Notes: generated by a model not told the origin, from the sequence alone. DNA of 64,000 nucleotides from Pantoea sp. WMus005 (GCF_013415305.1 NZ_JACBXU010000002.1:248001-312000); one strand, 5' to 3'. Shown: positions 17,814 through 26,539, counted from the stretch's first letter. Made by a program: numbers and translations.

Positions 17814-19437
17814 GTTCTTTTTCCTCACTGGTATGCAAAGACGAGTCACTTACTTCGGCGATTCTTCGCTGCAATATCTGGAGTTCGGCTTCTAACTGAG
17901 CGACTTCGCTCTGATGTATATCCCGATCGTTTCGTTTCTGTAATGCTTCTTGTTGCAGCTTGATTTCTTCAAGACTGCCCCAATCCTGTCTCAGGATGGT
18001 GCCTAACTTGTCAAAGATTCCCTGACGTCGACTCAGGCCTTCCATTGATACTTCCAGTTCAATTAACTTCATGACCATCTCAGGTTCAACATCAAACCCT
18101 TGAGATATCTGCATTAGCAAGTCAGCATCACTGGCATCAAATCTTGACTGGTCGTCTACAACCCAATCTAAATCTTTTTGATAGACCTCCCGATAGATAC
18201 CCGGCAGGGCATCATACCAATCGGGCTCATTCGGATCTTTTAACCATTCCTGCCGAATAGCATGTAGTTCAGGTTCAGTGATAAGCGTGATGGTGTGACC
18301 CTGAGCATTCATATCTCGTTCAATTTCCAGCAAATCTTTCAACCATTGCTGGCGGTATTTCATCCAGTAAGGCCCTGGAACATGCTTACGTTCAGCGCTT
18401 ATTTCTTCGCCGTCTTTAGCGTATTGATAGCTGACTTTGCCGCTACGGCGCTTATAGTTGCGGTAAGTATCTTTATTCACTGGATCGGTGGTGAACGCCA
18501 GAAGATCGCGATATTTCAGTAACGGGGACATCCAGACTTCACCATTCTGGATCAGGCTTTCCATCGCTTTATCTTTTGTAACCACGGTACAAGTCCAGCA
18601 TCCAAAGCGTGAACTACCGCAAGACGGCGTACTGTCATCGATAACAAGCGGACATTCGCCTTGCGCTGAAGAGTCCATGTACAGTGTCCACAAGGGACGG
18701 TTGTTACCACCCCATGGGTTTTCCCACTCATCGACATCATCTGGAGAATAACGGTATGCACCTCTGAGTAATTTCCAGACGTCTTCAGTGTCCCAGGTAT
18801 CGATAGGGGTATAGATAAAAGCATTTGCAAGAGTGGTATGCCGTGCCAGACGGGTCCCATCAATTTTGTGTTTAGCAATAACCTGAGCACGAGATGCGCT
18901 TTCGCTACTACGCGATCCAAGTACAACGATGACCTCATCAAACTGGCTGACTTTATCTTTGATAAAATCGCTTACCGGGTTGATTTTCATGCGTTCAGTA
19001 CACCAGCGGAAACTACGGGTAGGGGCAGGATAACCTTTACCCAGAAGATTGACCCAGAAGGTTTCATGTGTCTTTGGCATGACAGCATGTTGAGTGATTG
19101 GAAGTCCAGCGCGTTTAGCACCGGCTTCAATTCGTTGCATGGTCTTCTTGATCAAATCTACTACGACTGGTGTCTCTACCAATGTGTCGGACGAAACAAG
19201 AAACACGTCTTTCTGCCGCATAGCGGGCGGTAGTCCCAGTAGTGCGAGGTATACCAAAGTAATGACAGCGCTGGAATCTTTACCCCCGCTGTAACCAATC
19301 ACCCATGGACGCTTATCAGCACAATAGATACGTTGTACTTCAGATACGTATTCTGCCAGGGGCCGCCCGGCAAAATTTTCCTGGTTGATGAAATCTTCGT
19401 AATCGGCCAGATCGTGGGCCTGAATCAGTTTACTCAT
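17803..19437 (-). CDS. dndC: DndC, ATP pyrophosphatase/sulfurtransferase
   Basis: 544 aa. The PP-loop SGGKDSS at residues 50-56 is the signature of the PAPS-reductase/ATP-pyrophosphatase family. Downstream cysteines in SFRWCTERMK, GECPLV and SCGSSRFGCWTCTVV fit ligands of the 4Fe-4S cluster known in DndC. The enzyme activates the DNA backbone or carries sulfur from a cysteine desulfurase. No dndA is present here, so host IscS is the likely donor, as in Escherichia coli and Salmonella. The C-terminus (about 490-544) is a charged coiled coil. Its start overlaps the dndB stop as ATGA. Confidence 0.97.
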   Translation of the reverse strand: MSKLIQAHDLADYEDFINQENFAGRPLAEYVSEVQRIYCADKRPWVIGYSGGKDSSAVITLVYLALLGLPPAMRQKDVFLVSSDTLVETPVVVDLIKKTMQRIEAGAKRAGLPITQHAVMPKTHETFWVNLLGKGYPAPTRSFRWCTERMKINPVSDFIKDKVSQFDEVIVVLGSRSSESASRAQVIAKHKIDGTRLARHTTLANAFIYTPIDTWDTEDVWKLLRGAYRYSPDDVDEWENPWGGNNRPLWTLYMDSSAQGECPLVIDDSTPSCGSSRFGCWTCTVVTKDKAMESLIQNGEVWMSPLLKYRDLLAFTTDPVNKDTYRNYKRRSGKVSYQYAKDGEEISAERKHVPGPYWMKYRQQWLKDLLEIERDMNAQGHTITLITEPELHAIRQEWLKDPNEPDWYDALPGIYREVYQKDLDWVVDDQSRFDASDADLLMQISQGFDVEPEMVMKLIELEVSMEGLSRRQGIFDKLGTILRQDWGSLEEIKLQQEALQKRNDRDIHQSEVAQLEAELQILQRRIAEVSDSSLHTSEEKEHVN

Positions 19438-20519
19438 GAGATAACCATTTGAGCTTCTAGCTCTTGTTCTTCATTTGAAAGGGGAAGCGATAAGGCGATT
19501 TTAAGAGCATTGCAGGTAAGCTGAATAGATGCTGTCGTCTTACTGAGTTTACCATGTTGCATCGCACGTTTGGTTAGCTCTGGGCTACTTTTACGCCAAT
19601 CGAAGTCTCTAAGAGCACAAATTATTTTCTGCCATGAATCAGGGTGTTCTGAGAGCAAGCAATGACCCAGTAAACCCAGCGCCTGGAGTCCTATGCCGTG
19701 TGCATGAACATACTCCTGCCGAAGTTGAGCTGGAGAGACTTCTTTTTTTGCTGCTAATTGCCAGTCTGGCATGACCTGAAATATCGCTTGCCAATAGAGA
19801 GCCGCAAGGTCAGAGCACTGCTCAACATCATTGGCTTTAGGTTCTTTCCCCAGCAGAGAACGCGTAGCTTGCTTGATGCTACTCAAAGTGAACAGTTTGT
19901 TTGAAAACTTACTGATGCTGGATTTTTCCATTTCAGTCAGTCCGATAAAAGGCTCGATATTCATAGCCAGATACCGTGAAAGATTCGAACTGATATCCCT
20001 ATGGTCATAGAGCGTCGCAAGAGAAGGGCTTGGTCTGATGGCGTATTTGTTCAAATCAGCAAACATTTGCTGACTGCGTTTAAGTCCTTCATCGACAAAG
20101 AATAAGACAGGAATATTGTCTTGTCCTAACTCTGGTCTTGCATCCAGTGCGTCTTCTATCGCTTTCCTGCGATGCTGCCCGTCATTGATTAAAATTTGTG
20201 CTTCCATGGGCACGCGCAAAGTCCCTAAGTTATTGGATCCCGAATACTCATCGAATTGCACATCAACTGCAATGGAAGCAGTTAGTGCAGAGAAGACATA
20301 ATCATCTGGATTTTCAAGTAAGTAGCGAACCATTTCAGGTATGCGTGCTTTGTTTAACGTCCTTTGTGCGCGCAACTCAGGAGGTACTTCATTTTCGTCA
20401 AAACTAAAAATTTTGGGGATTATGCGCATAGGGCAGGTAGCGATATAAAAGGGTCGGCCTGCCTGGATTCCTCTGACTGCGGGGAAAGAGTAGCAATAGT
20501 CAGTGTCAAAATTCGCCAT
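19434..20519 (-). CDS. dndB: DndB, regulator of the dnd operon
   Basis: 361 aa, first gene of the modification operon. The DGQHR motif at 113-117 (INDGQHRRKA) and FADLNKYAIRPSPSLATLYD are the family signature. DndB is a DNA-binding repressor of dndBCDE in Salmonella and is not needed for the chemistry itself. A Cys near residue 29 (YIATCPM) may matter for redox control in homologues. A candidate operator lies 30 bp upstream of its start. GC content is moderate, well above dptFGH. Confidence 0.96.
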   Translation of the reverse strand: MANFDTDYCYSFPAVRGIQAGRPFYIATCPMRIIPKIFSFDENEVPPELRAQRTLNKARIPEMVRYLLENPDDYVFSALTASIAVDVQFDEYSGSNNLGTLRVPMEAQILINDGQHRRKAIEDALDARPELGQDNIPVLFFVDEGLKRSQQMFADLNKYAIRPSPSLATLYDHRDISSNLSRYLAMNIEPFIGLTEMEKSSISKFSNKLFTLSSIKQATRSLLGKEPKANDVEQCSDLAALYWQAIFQVMPDWQLAAKKEVSPAQLRQEYVHAHGIGLQALGLLGHCLLSEHPDSWQKIICALRDFDWRKSSPELTKRAMQHGKLSKTTASIQLTCNALKIALSLPLSNEEQELEAQMVIS

Positions 20520-20549
20520 AGAGCAGTTACCTGGAAGTAATATTTATTT

Positions 20550-20572
20550 TACGTAAAAATAAACGTTTTATA
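20550..20572 (-). promoter_or_regulatory. dnd operon promoter -10 with candidate DndB operator
   Basis: On the minus strand a TATAAA -10 (20572-20567) is followed directly by the site at 20550-20567. Read on the plus strand this is TACG-N10-CGTT, one base from the TACG-N10-CGTA element I recall being reported for DndB. The site also lies in a near-palindrome centred on ACGT. A second TACG half-site is at 20592-20595. Placement just downstream of the -10 fits repression. No clear -35 was found. Confidence 0.55.
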
Positions 20573-20863
20573 GGCTGATGTCATCCTTTTTTACGTAATA
20601 GTAATGATTCATTCGGTACTTTTTTCTGTTTTTTAGTATGTGATTTAACTATTTTAATACAACACGTTACCTGAATATGTAAATCGCAAGCTTAACGTTT
20701 TGGGAGCGTTTTATATGCTCATTTAAGCACCTCATCTAGAGCTATCCTTAACGCTGTTTTCTCTTATCCTGACAAGTCTTGCCTGCTCAACATAAGCGGT
20801 CCCCAAATCAAAAAAAGACAGCTACTAATCAGTACCTTCCCAATCTCAACTCCCTGTCTCAAT
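20573..20863. other. Intergenic DNA at the right side of the Dnd island
   Basis: About 290 bp between the dndB promoter and the aldolase remnant. Composition returns gradually to host-like. I looked for a copy of the tRNA-Leu 3' end as an attachment repeat and did not find one. Nothing else is recognised. Confidence 0.4.
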
Positions 20864-21150
20864 CTACCCCACCAACTCCTTACCGATAAAAGACGCCTTA
20901 CCGGCGGAACGCAACAGCGCCATCTTAGCCACGACGACTTCACTCACCGCCTGCAGCGGTTTAACAAACAGAGCATTAGGCTCGAGTTCCCTGGCTTCAG
21001 CTCCTGCTCCAACGCTGTGAAGAAAGTTTTCTTCATGTCGCTGGAGATAATGATTTTACCTGCGCCATGACGGAGCGACTCCGCGGCCTCAGTGTCTTTG
21101 TTGCCCAAACCGCCATGCAGCGCAGGCGAGATGGTAATCAATGGGAGCAC
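20864..21150 (-). pseudogene. 3' fragment of a class II aldolase gene, frameshifted
   Basis: The minus strand encodes ALHGGLGNKDTEAAESLRHG, then SSDMKKTFFTALEQELK, matching the end of the intact aldolase at 24142-25002 (LHGGSGNKDSEVAES, SSDMKKAFFVALEQELK). Near 20983 a single-base loss shifts the frame, after which NALFVKPLQAVSEVVVAKMA continues in another frame to a stop near 20864. The 5' two thirds of the gene are missing. The two copies are in the same orientation about 3 kb apart. Confidence 0.85.
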
Positions 21151-21233
21151 GCTAATGTAAACAGCTTCCCGTATGGACTGCCTGAAAAATCAGCTATACC
21201 ATTCACGAGCAAACTACATAAGGAGATGTAATT

Positions 21234-21935
21234 ATGAGCACCATAAGAGAAATTAAGGATGGGGCATCATTTGACGTACTCGACAGGGGTATTGTCTATA
21301 CCGAAGTGTTGGGCTGGATTGAGATGGGCCATGCCCGTGGCAATGATGTGGCTGCGCTGAGGCGTCAGTTCGCTGAAGGTGGGCGTAGCGGCAAGCCATC
21401 TTATTCAGTCATGTACCGGCAGGATATGGGCGTTTTTAAGTTCAAATCGCGGTTTGGCATCGGGAAATTTTCTCACTGGGAAATCAAGCGAGGCCGGAGC
21501 ACCGATAAGATTAATAGAATCATGCTGGCGATGATGATGAACACCGCGTCCAGATTTGAAGGTCTGCAAAGTCTGCGGTCATTCTCATGGTATACAGACA
21601 GTGGCTTCAGTGGTGAGGATTTGGTGTCTGATCTGTTCGGGTTTTATCGGGCTATCACACCGGGTCGATATGGCTATCGTCTCAAGCCAGTCAGCTATGA
21701 TTCAGCGGTTCGGCACTGGGACTACTACGGGGCTATCGGTTCCCATTAAAATCATGGATTCCGTCCGATTCTTTTTCCTGACCCGGATGACAAATGCGTC
21801 CGACATCAGCCATATAAGGTAAATCTTCCGCATTTTATGACCTGGCTCAGGCCGTGGAACGATTTCACTTCTGGAATCGTTAAGGTCGTTACCAATGATG
21901 GGACTTCACTCTCATTCATGGGGACGAAGCAATGA
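21234..21935 (+). pseudogene. Hypothetical gene interrupted by one in-frame ochre stop
   Basis: ATG 21234 has AAGGAG upstream. The frame runs 171 codons to TAA at 21747-21749, then continues open in the same frame as NHGFRPILFPDPDDKCV and onward to TGA at 21933-21935. That final stop overlaps the next ATG as ATGA, the usual mark of a coupled gene pair. The undamaged product would be about 233 aa, cytoplasmic, with conserved-looking blocks VLGWIEMGHARGNDVAALRR and SWYTDSGFSGEDLVSDLFGF. I do not recognise the family. Either the gene is dead by one substitution (for example AAA to TAA) or the TAA is read through. Confidence 0.75.
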
Positions 21936-22357
21936 AAAAACTATTTAAGTGGTTCGCCCTTATAGCTGTCACCATACTTGTTTGTGGCGGCTTGTTTGTC
22001 TGGTTCGTTACATCAGGCTCTGATGAGGCAACTGTCTATAAAGAAAATGATCTCTTTAACTACCACATGCTGACAGACCCGGATATTGAAAATGCCCCGC
22101 GCATTACGGACAACTACTACTTTGAATCGCATCCTGGTGACGGTTATTCCCCTTCAAATAGCATCGTATTTAAAGGAGCTGCAGATACTGCATCGCTGCG
22201 CGCTTATCTCGAAAAGCTGGGATACGCGAAGCAAAAGCGCAGTCTGGGTGAGAAGGAAATATGGGCAAGGCCTGATCAGTTGGATGGGGATCAGTTCTAT
22301 TTGTATTTTAATCCCACAACCCGTGAGGTTGAGCTGACCAGGGTTCTGAATAATTGA
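21932..22357 (+). CDS. Small membrane-anchored hypothetical protein
   Basis: 141 aa. An N-terminal segment (about residues 7-27, FALIAVTILVCGGLFVWFV) is a single membrane anchor or uncleaved signal. The remainder is a soluble, probably periplasmic domain with SIVFKGAADTASLRAYLEKLGY and YLYFNPTTREVELTRV. The Cys at position 18 is inside the hydrophobic stretch and is not a convincing lipobox. No family recognised. Its start overlaps the stop of the broken upstream gene (ATGA), so the two were translated together and may act in one process. Confidence 0.7.
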   Translation: MKKLFKWFALIAVTILVCGGLFVWFVTSGSDEATVYKENDLFNYHMLTDPDIENAPRITDNYYFESHPGDGYSPSNSIVFKGAADTASLRAYLEKLGYAKQKRSLGEKEIWARPDQLDGDQFYLYFNPTTREVELTRVLNN

Positions 22358-22374
22358 GTCGCCTGAACGGGAAA

Positions 22375-23154
22375 ATGTTGTTGCGATGCCGGTCTCTGCC
22401 GCTGGTCATCGCGCTGCTGCTGACAGGATGCGCCCGCTCTGACGCGTTGTGGACGGTCACGCATGACCTCTGCATGAATAACTATCATTACCGTCGCGAT
22501 CCTGCTCCCTGCCAGCAAGTCTATCTGCCGCGGGACAGCACACAGGGCTACAGCATCATCCAGAATCCTCGCCACAGGCTGCACTTTATTCTGGTACCGA
22601 CGATGGCGATGTCCGGCATTGAGAGCATTGCGCTGTCGCGCCCCGGACGTGCCGATTATTTCGGTTACGCCTGGCTAATGCGCTATCGTCTGATGGCGGC
22701 CTATGGCGCTGAAGTGCCTGAGGATCGGCTCGGCATGGCGCTGAATTCCGCTTATGGCCGCAGCCAGAATCAACTGCATATTCATCTGACCTGCCTGCGG
22801 GAGGATGTCTATCGACAGCTTCAGGCCGAGCGCCCCTATATTCATAATGACTGGCGACCCTTGCCCGACCGTTTGCTGAATCACACCTATTATGCCCGTC
22901 GCGTTATGCAGCCCACGGCGATGGGGATCTATCCTGTTTCCTCGGTTGCGCGCCATTTCCCTCTGTCGCCGCCACAGCTGGCGGAATCGGGTGTAGCGCT
23001 CATCCCGACGACGTTCTCGGGAGAGAAAGGGTTTATCCTGCTCACCACCCGGCGCGGCTGGGATAAGGGCAATCGGGCGTCCGTTGAGTCGCTACTGGAT
23101 AAACGCTGCGCTATTCTTTCAACGCCGCCGGCTGATGTTTCAGCTGCGCAGTAA
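22375..23154 (+). CDS. cdh: CDP-diacylglycerol pyrophosphatase, lipoprotein-like
   Basis: 259 aa from ATG 22375; a TTG at 22354 overlapping the previous stop is an alternative start. The N-terminus ends in LLLTGC, a lipobox, so the protein is likely membrane-anchored and facing the periplasm. The core matches Cdh: LWTVTHDLCMNNYHY, GYSIIQNPRHRLHFILVPT and the histidine cluster NQLHIHLTCL, the HIT-like catalytic centre. The enzyme hydrolyses CDP-diacylglycerol to phosphatidate and CMP. Length fits the family (about 250 aa). The tail CAILSTPPADVSAAQ is variable. Confidence 0.92.
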   Translation: MLLRCRSLPLVIALLLTGCARSDALWTVTHDLCMNNYHYRRDPAPCQQVYLPRDSTQGYSIIQNPRHRLHFILVPTMAMSGIESIALSRPGRADYFGYAWLMRYRLMAAYGAEVPEDRLGMALNSAYGRSQNQLHIHLTCLREDVYRQLQAERPYIHNDWRPLPDRLLNHTYYARRVMQPTAMGIYPVSSVARHFPLSPPQLAESGVALIPTTFSGEKGFILLTTRRGWDKGNRASVESLLDKRCAILSTPPADVSAAQ

Positions 23155-23393
23155 CCAAACCTCATCACCCTGAACCAACCCAGCCACACTGCTATAACCC
23201 AATCTTCTCCCAGCAGGAACCCGGCTGAAGAGGACGATTACCCGCGCAGAAAAACCAGCTTATGGCTCACGCCGAAACAAAGGAACAGCGCCCCTCGCGC
23301 TGTTAGTGGCATCCCGTCACGCACACGTAATAAAACCCCGCTCTATAAACGGAGTCATCGACAGCGGAAAACTTCTGGTAGAATGCCGATAAA

Positions 23394-23410
23394 ATGAAAC
23401 AATGTTTCAT
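23394..23410. promoter_or_regulatory. 17-bp perfect palindrome upstream of the DJ-1-like gene
   Basis: ATGAAACA-A-TGTTTCAT, 24 bp before the start codon and just downstream of an extended -10 (TGGTAGAAT, about 23376-23384). Position suggests a repressor operator; the regulator is unknown. Confidence 0.55.
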
Positions 23411-23434
23411 TTATTGGAAATCATCGGAGGGAAT

Positions 23435-24019
23435 ATGTCCAAAAATGCAGCATTACTCCTGGCCACAGGATTTGAAGAAGCAGAAGCGTTTATTACTCTC
23501 GATATACTCAGCCGGCTGGGCGTCATCGTCACCACCGTTGCCTGTCAGCCTCAGCGCGAGATCGTCAGCTACCACGGTGCCGTCATTAAAGCAGATACGC
23601 TGATTGAAGAATTACCGGACGCACATTTATTCGATGCACTGATCATGCCTGGCGGGCCTGAAGGTTCTAAGAATCTGGCCGCCAGCTCTGCTGTTGCTGC
23701 CTTAATCCAGCGACATGATGACGCCGGCATGTTGATTGCACCCATCTGCTCTGCTGCCGCCCGGGTGCTGGGTGGCAATAACCTGCTCAAAGGCCGTCGT
23801 TATACCTGCTCAGGTGAACTGGGGCTGGCGGTAACAGATGGCGAGTATGTGATGGAGGATGTGGTGGAGGATGGCAATCTGCTCAGTGGACGGGGTCTGG
23901 GTGTCGCCTTCGATTTTGCATTAACGCTTGCTGAACGTCTCACCGGTAATAAAGGCGCGGTCGATTTCCAGGCTGAACATATCTATTACCGTCCGTGGCT
24001 GAACAGGTCGCCTCGCTAA
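23435..24019 (+). CDS. DJ-1/PfpI family protein (YajL/ThiJ-like)
   Basis: 194 aa from ATG 23435 with GGAGG upstream; an in-frame ATG at 23402 overlaps the palindrome and lacks a ribosome site. A DJ-1/PfpI Rossmann-like fold is shown by LLLATGFEEAEAFITLDIL (Glu15-type acid), LIMPGGPEGSKNL, and the nucleophile elbow APICSAAARVL with Cys105. The family includes protein and nucleotide deglycases and redox chaperones; which reaction applies here cannot be told. Cytoplasmic and monocistronic, with a strong bidirectional terminator behind it. Confidence 0.88.
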   Translation: MSKNAALLLATGFEEAEAFITLDILSRLGVIVTTVACQPQREIVSYHGAVIKADTLIEELPDAHLFDALIMPGGPEGSKNLAASSAVAALIQRHDDAGMLIAPICSAAARVLGGNNLLKGRRYTCSGELGLAVTDGEYVMEDVVEDGNLLSGRGLGVAFDFALTLAERLTGNKGAVDFQAEHIYYRPWLNRSPR

Positions 24020-24073
24020 ACGCCCCTGGATTTCAGTCAGCCGCACAGAGCGCTGATTGTTATGATGCCAGCA

Positions 24074-24103
24074 AAAGAGACACTGAATCCTCAGTGTCTC
24101 TTT
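24074..24103. terminator. Bidirectional terminator
   Basis: Perfect 13-bp stem AAAGAGACACTGA / TCAGTGTCTCTTT with an ATCC loop, between the convergent DJ-1-like gene and the aldolase gene. A/T-rich ends serve both strands. Confidence 0.88.
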
Positions 24104-24141
24104 GAATCGCAGCCGGGTTCCACTCACGATGGACAACGGGC

Positions 24142-25002
24142 TTACCGATACAGCGCCGCTTTCCCCACCGAACTAAACAGCGCCATCTTCGCCGCGACCA
24201 CTTCACCTGCCGCCTGCATCGGTTTAATAAACAGGGCATTAGGCTCGTGTCCACCCTGTTTCAGTTCCTGTTCCAGCGCCACGAAGAAGGCCTTCTTCAT
24301 GTCGCTGGAAATATTGATTTTACCGACGCCATAACGAATGGATTCCGCAACCTCGCTGTCTTTGTTGCCTGACCCGCCATGTAGCACCAGCGGGATATCC
24401 ACCACCTTACGGATCTGCTGCAGGCGCTCGATATCCAGCTTCGGCTGCTTCCCTTTGGGGTAGAGGCCATGCGATGTCCCGATGGCGACGGCCAGCGTGT
24501 CGGTGCCGGTCTCACGCACAAAGGTCTCTGCCTGCTGCGGATCGGTATAGAGAATCTCGTTGCTGCCGCCTTCGCCGCTGCCTTCCGCCACACCGATGGT
24601 ACCCAGCTCCGCTTCCACGGAGACATTAATCGTGTGCGCTATTTCGACGATCTTCTTCGTCAGCGCAATGTTCTGCTCGAAAGGGTGAGACGAGGCATCA
24701 ATCATCACCGAGGTAAAACCGGCGTAGATCGCTTTCATCACCTCTTCCAGCGAACGACCGTGATCAAGATGGATCACCACCGGCACACGCGCCTGAATCG
24801 CCAGCGTCCGCAGATAACCGATAAACTCCGGGCCGGTGAAGGCCATCTCTTCCGGATGGATCTCCAGAATCAGTGGTGAATCCAGCCGCTCGGCTGTCTC
24901 AACCGCCACACGGCCAAACTCTGCGCTGGCGATGTTGAATGCGCCGACACCAAACTGATGACGCTGGGCCACGCTGAGCAGATCTTTCATGTTGTAAAGC
25001 AT
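24142..25002 (-). CDS. Class II ketose-bisphosphate aldolase
   Basis: 286 aa. Zinc-binding and catalytic motifs of class II aldolases are visible: VPVVIHLDHGRSLEEVMKAI (HLDHG), SVEAELGTIG, GTSHGLYPKG and LVLHGGSGNKD. It most resembles the tagatose/fructose-bisphosphate aldolase branch (KbaY/GatY/YdjI-like). Being the last gene of a PTS operon, it probably cleaves the ketose bisphosphate or similar phosphate ester made after PTS uptake; the sugar is not known. The start has AAGGAT at good spacing, 5 bp after the EIIBC stop. A decayed partial copy of the same gene lies at 20864-21150. Confidence 0.9.
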   Translation of the reverse strand: MLYNMKDLLSVAQRHQFGVGAFNIASAEFGRVAVETAERLDSPLILEIHPEEMAFTGPEFIGYLRTLAIQARVPVVIHLDHGRSLEEVMKAIYAGFTSVMIDASSHPFEQNIALTKKIVEIAHTINVSVEAELGTIGVAEGSGEGGSNEILYTDPQQAETFVRETGTDTLAVAIGTSHGLYPKGKQPKLDIERLQQIRKVVDIPLVLHGGSGNKDSEVAESIRYGVGKINISSDMKKAFFVALEQELKQGGHEPNALFIKPMQAAGEVVAAKMALFSSVGKAALYR

Positions 25003-25007
25003 AGGTT

Positions 25008-26432
25008 TTATCCTTGTTTTGCAGGAACGGAGATGTCTTTTTTCAGGAACAACAGGATCAGCGCCGTCAGCAGACTGCCTGCGGCAATCGCAAACAGGTA
25101 ACCCATAACATTGCTGATCACGTTAGGAATGAAGATGACGAAAATGCCGCCATGTGGAGCGCGGGAAGCACAGCCCAGCATCATCGACAGGGCGCCTGCG
25201 AGGCCGGAACCCGCCACAATGGCCGGAATGACGCGCAGCGGATCGGCAACCGCGTAAGGGATCGCGCCTTCGGTAATAAATGAAAGGCCGAGGATGTAGG
25301 TGACCTTGCCGGTCTCACGCTCCTGCTCGGTAAACTTACGGCGGAAGAGGGTGGTTGCCAGTGCGATGCCCAGTGGTGGCACCATGCCCGCCGCCATGCA
25401 TGCCGCAATCGGTCCGTAGATCCCGCTCGACATCAGGCCAATCGCAAACATACAGACGGTTTTATTCAGCGGGCCGCCCATATCAAAGGCCACCATCATG
25501 CCGAACAGCAGGCCGAGGAGGGCAGCGTTAGCGTTACCCAGTGAACTGAGGAAGGCGGTCAGCCAGCCGAGCAGCATTTTAATCGGCTCGCCAATCAGCA
25601 GCGCCATCAGTGCACCGGTCAGCAGCACACTCAGCAGCGGCACAATCAAAATGGGTTTCAGGCCTGCGACCGCTTTAGGCAGATGAATATGATTATTGAT
25701 TAACAGCGTGATATATCCGCCCAGGAAACCCGCAATCAGCGCGCCGAGGAAGCCGGAACCGGTGTGAATCGCCATCATCCCGCCCACGGCACCCGCCACG
25801 ATGCCCGCTTTGCCGCTGATAGACTGGCTGATCCCCAGCGCCAGAATCGGCAGCATCAGGGCAAAGGCCGAACCGCCGCCGATGTCAGAGAGCATCTTGG
25901 CTATCGGGCTGAAATTCGCGTCCCCGGGTGTGGCCGCCGTAATCCCGAATGAAAAGCTCAGGGCGATCAGAATGCCGCCAGCGACCACGAACGGGATCAT
26001 CAGATTTACACCGGTGATCAGATGCACATAAATCTCTGATATCCACGAACGGGAACCCGACGCCTCTCTGCCAGGGTTAGCCGGTTCAGCCGCACCGGCC
26101 TGTGGGGCGGAGTCAACCAGTCTGGGCGCCAGCTCACCGTTAACAATCGCGCTGAGTAAGCCTTCAGCGTCTTTAGCGGCACGGGTAACTGGCACCTCGA
26201 TCACGTTTTTGTGCCGGAAACGCACCATCTCCACTTTTTTATCTGCGGCGATCAACACCACGTCGGCCTGATGAATATCGTCGTCGCTGAAAATATATTC
26301 GCTTTCAATCGCGCCCTGGGTTTCAACTAATACATTCAGGCCCAGTTTTTTAGCCGCTTTTTTTAAATTACTTTCGGCAAGGTAGGTGTGGGCGACACCT
26401 GTAGGACAGGCGGTAATGGCAATGATGTTCAT
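25008..26432 (-). CDS. PTS fructose-family EIIBC
   Basis: 474 aa. An N-terminal EIIB domain (1-100) has the phospho-acceptor Cys9 in ITACPTGVAHTYLAE. A linker at about 105-130 leads to a hydrophobic EIIC domain with eight or more membrane helices (for example LMIPFVVAGGILIALSF and the GGPLNKTVCMF motif, and FITEGAIPYAVADP typical of fructose permeases). It imports and phosphorylates a sugar of the fructose/mannose type. The inner-membrane partner EIIA is encoded just upstream. There is only one EIIB domain, unlike full-length FruA which has a duplicated one. Confidence 0.93.
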   Translation of the reverse strand: MNIIAITACPTGVAHTYLAESNLKKAAKKLGLNVLVETQGAIESEYIFSDDDIHQADVVLIAADKKVEMVRFRHKNVIEVPVTRAAKDAEGLLSAIVNGELAPRLVDSAPQAGAAEPANPGREASGSRSWISEIYVHLITGVNLMIPFVVAGGILIALSFSFGITAATPGDANFSPIAKMLSDIGGGSAFALMLPILALGISQSISGKAGIVAGAVGGMMAIHTGSGFLGALIAGFLGGYITLLINNHIHLPKAVAGLKPILIVPLLSVLLTGALMALLIGEPIKMLLGWLTAFLSSLGNANAALLGLLFGMMVAFDMGGPLNKTVCMFAIGLMSSGIYGPIAACMAAGMVPPLGIALATTLFRRKFTEQERETGKVTYILGLSFITEGAIPYAVADPLRVIPAIVAGSGLAGALSMMLGCASRAPHGGIFVIFIPNVISNVMGYLFAIAAGSLLTALILLFLKKDISVPAKQG

Positions 26433-26539
26433 AAACGTTCTCCAGTGAAAATTTTATATTTATGTTTTTCGGTCTGAAGGGATGGCTACAACCTGGAATA
26501 CCTCCTTAGTTTTTTATTTCATGATGCTCTCCGGTTTAT

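Noticed and set aside
18295..19294. Several plus-strand frames of 60 to 130 codons within dndC
   Set aside because: They are shadows of the strongly supported dndC gene.
20603..20620. Possible attachment-site copy of the tRNA-Leu 3' end (GATTCATTCGGTAC)
   Set aside because: Only a few scattered bases match the tRNA end and the central part is missing; this is below what chance would give.
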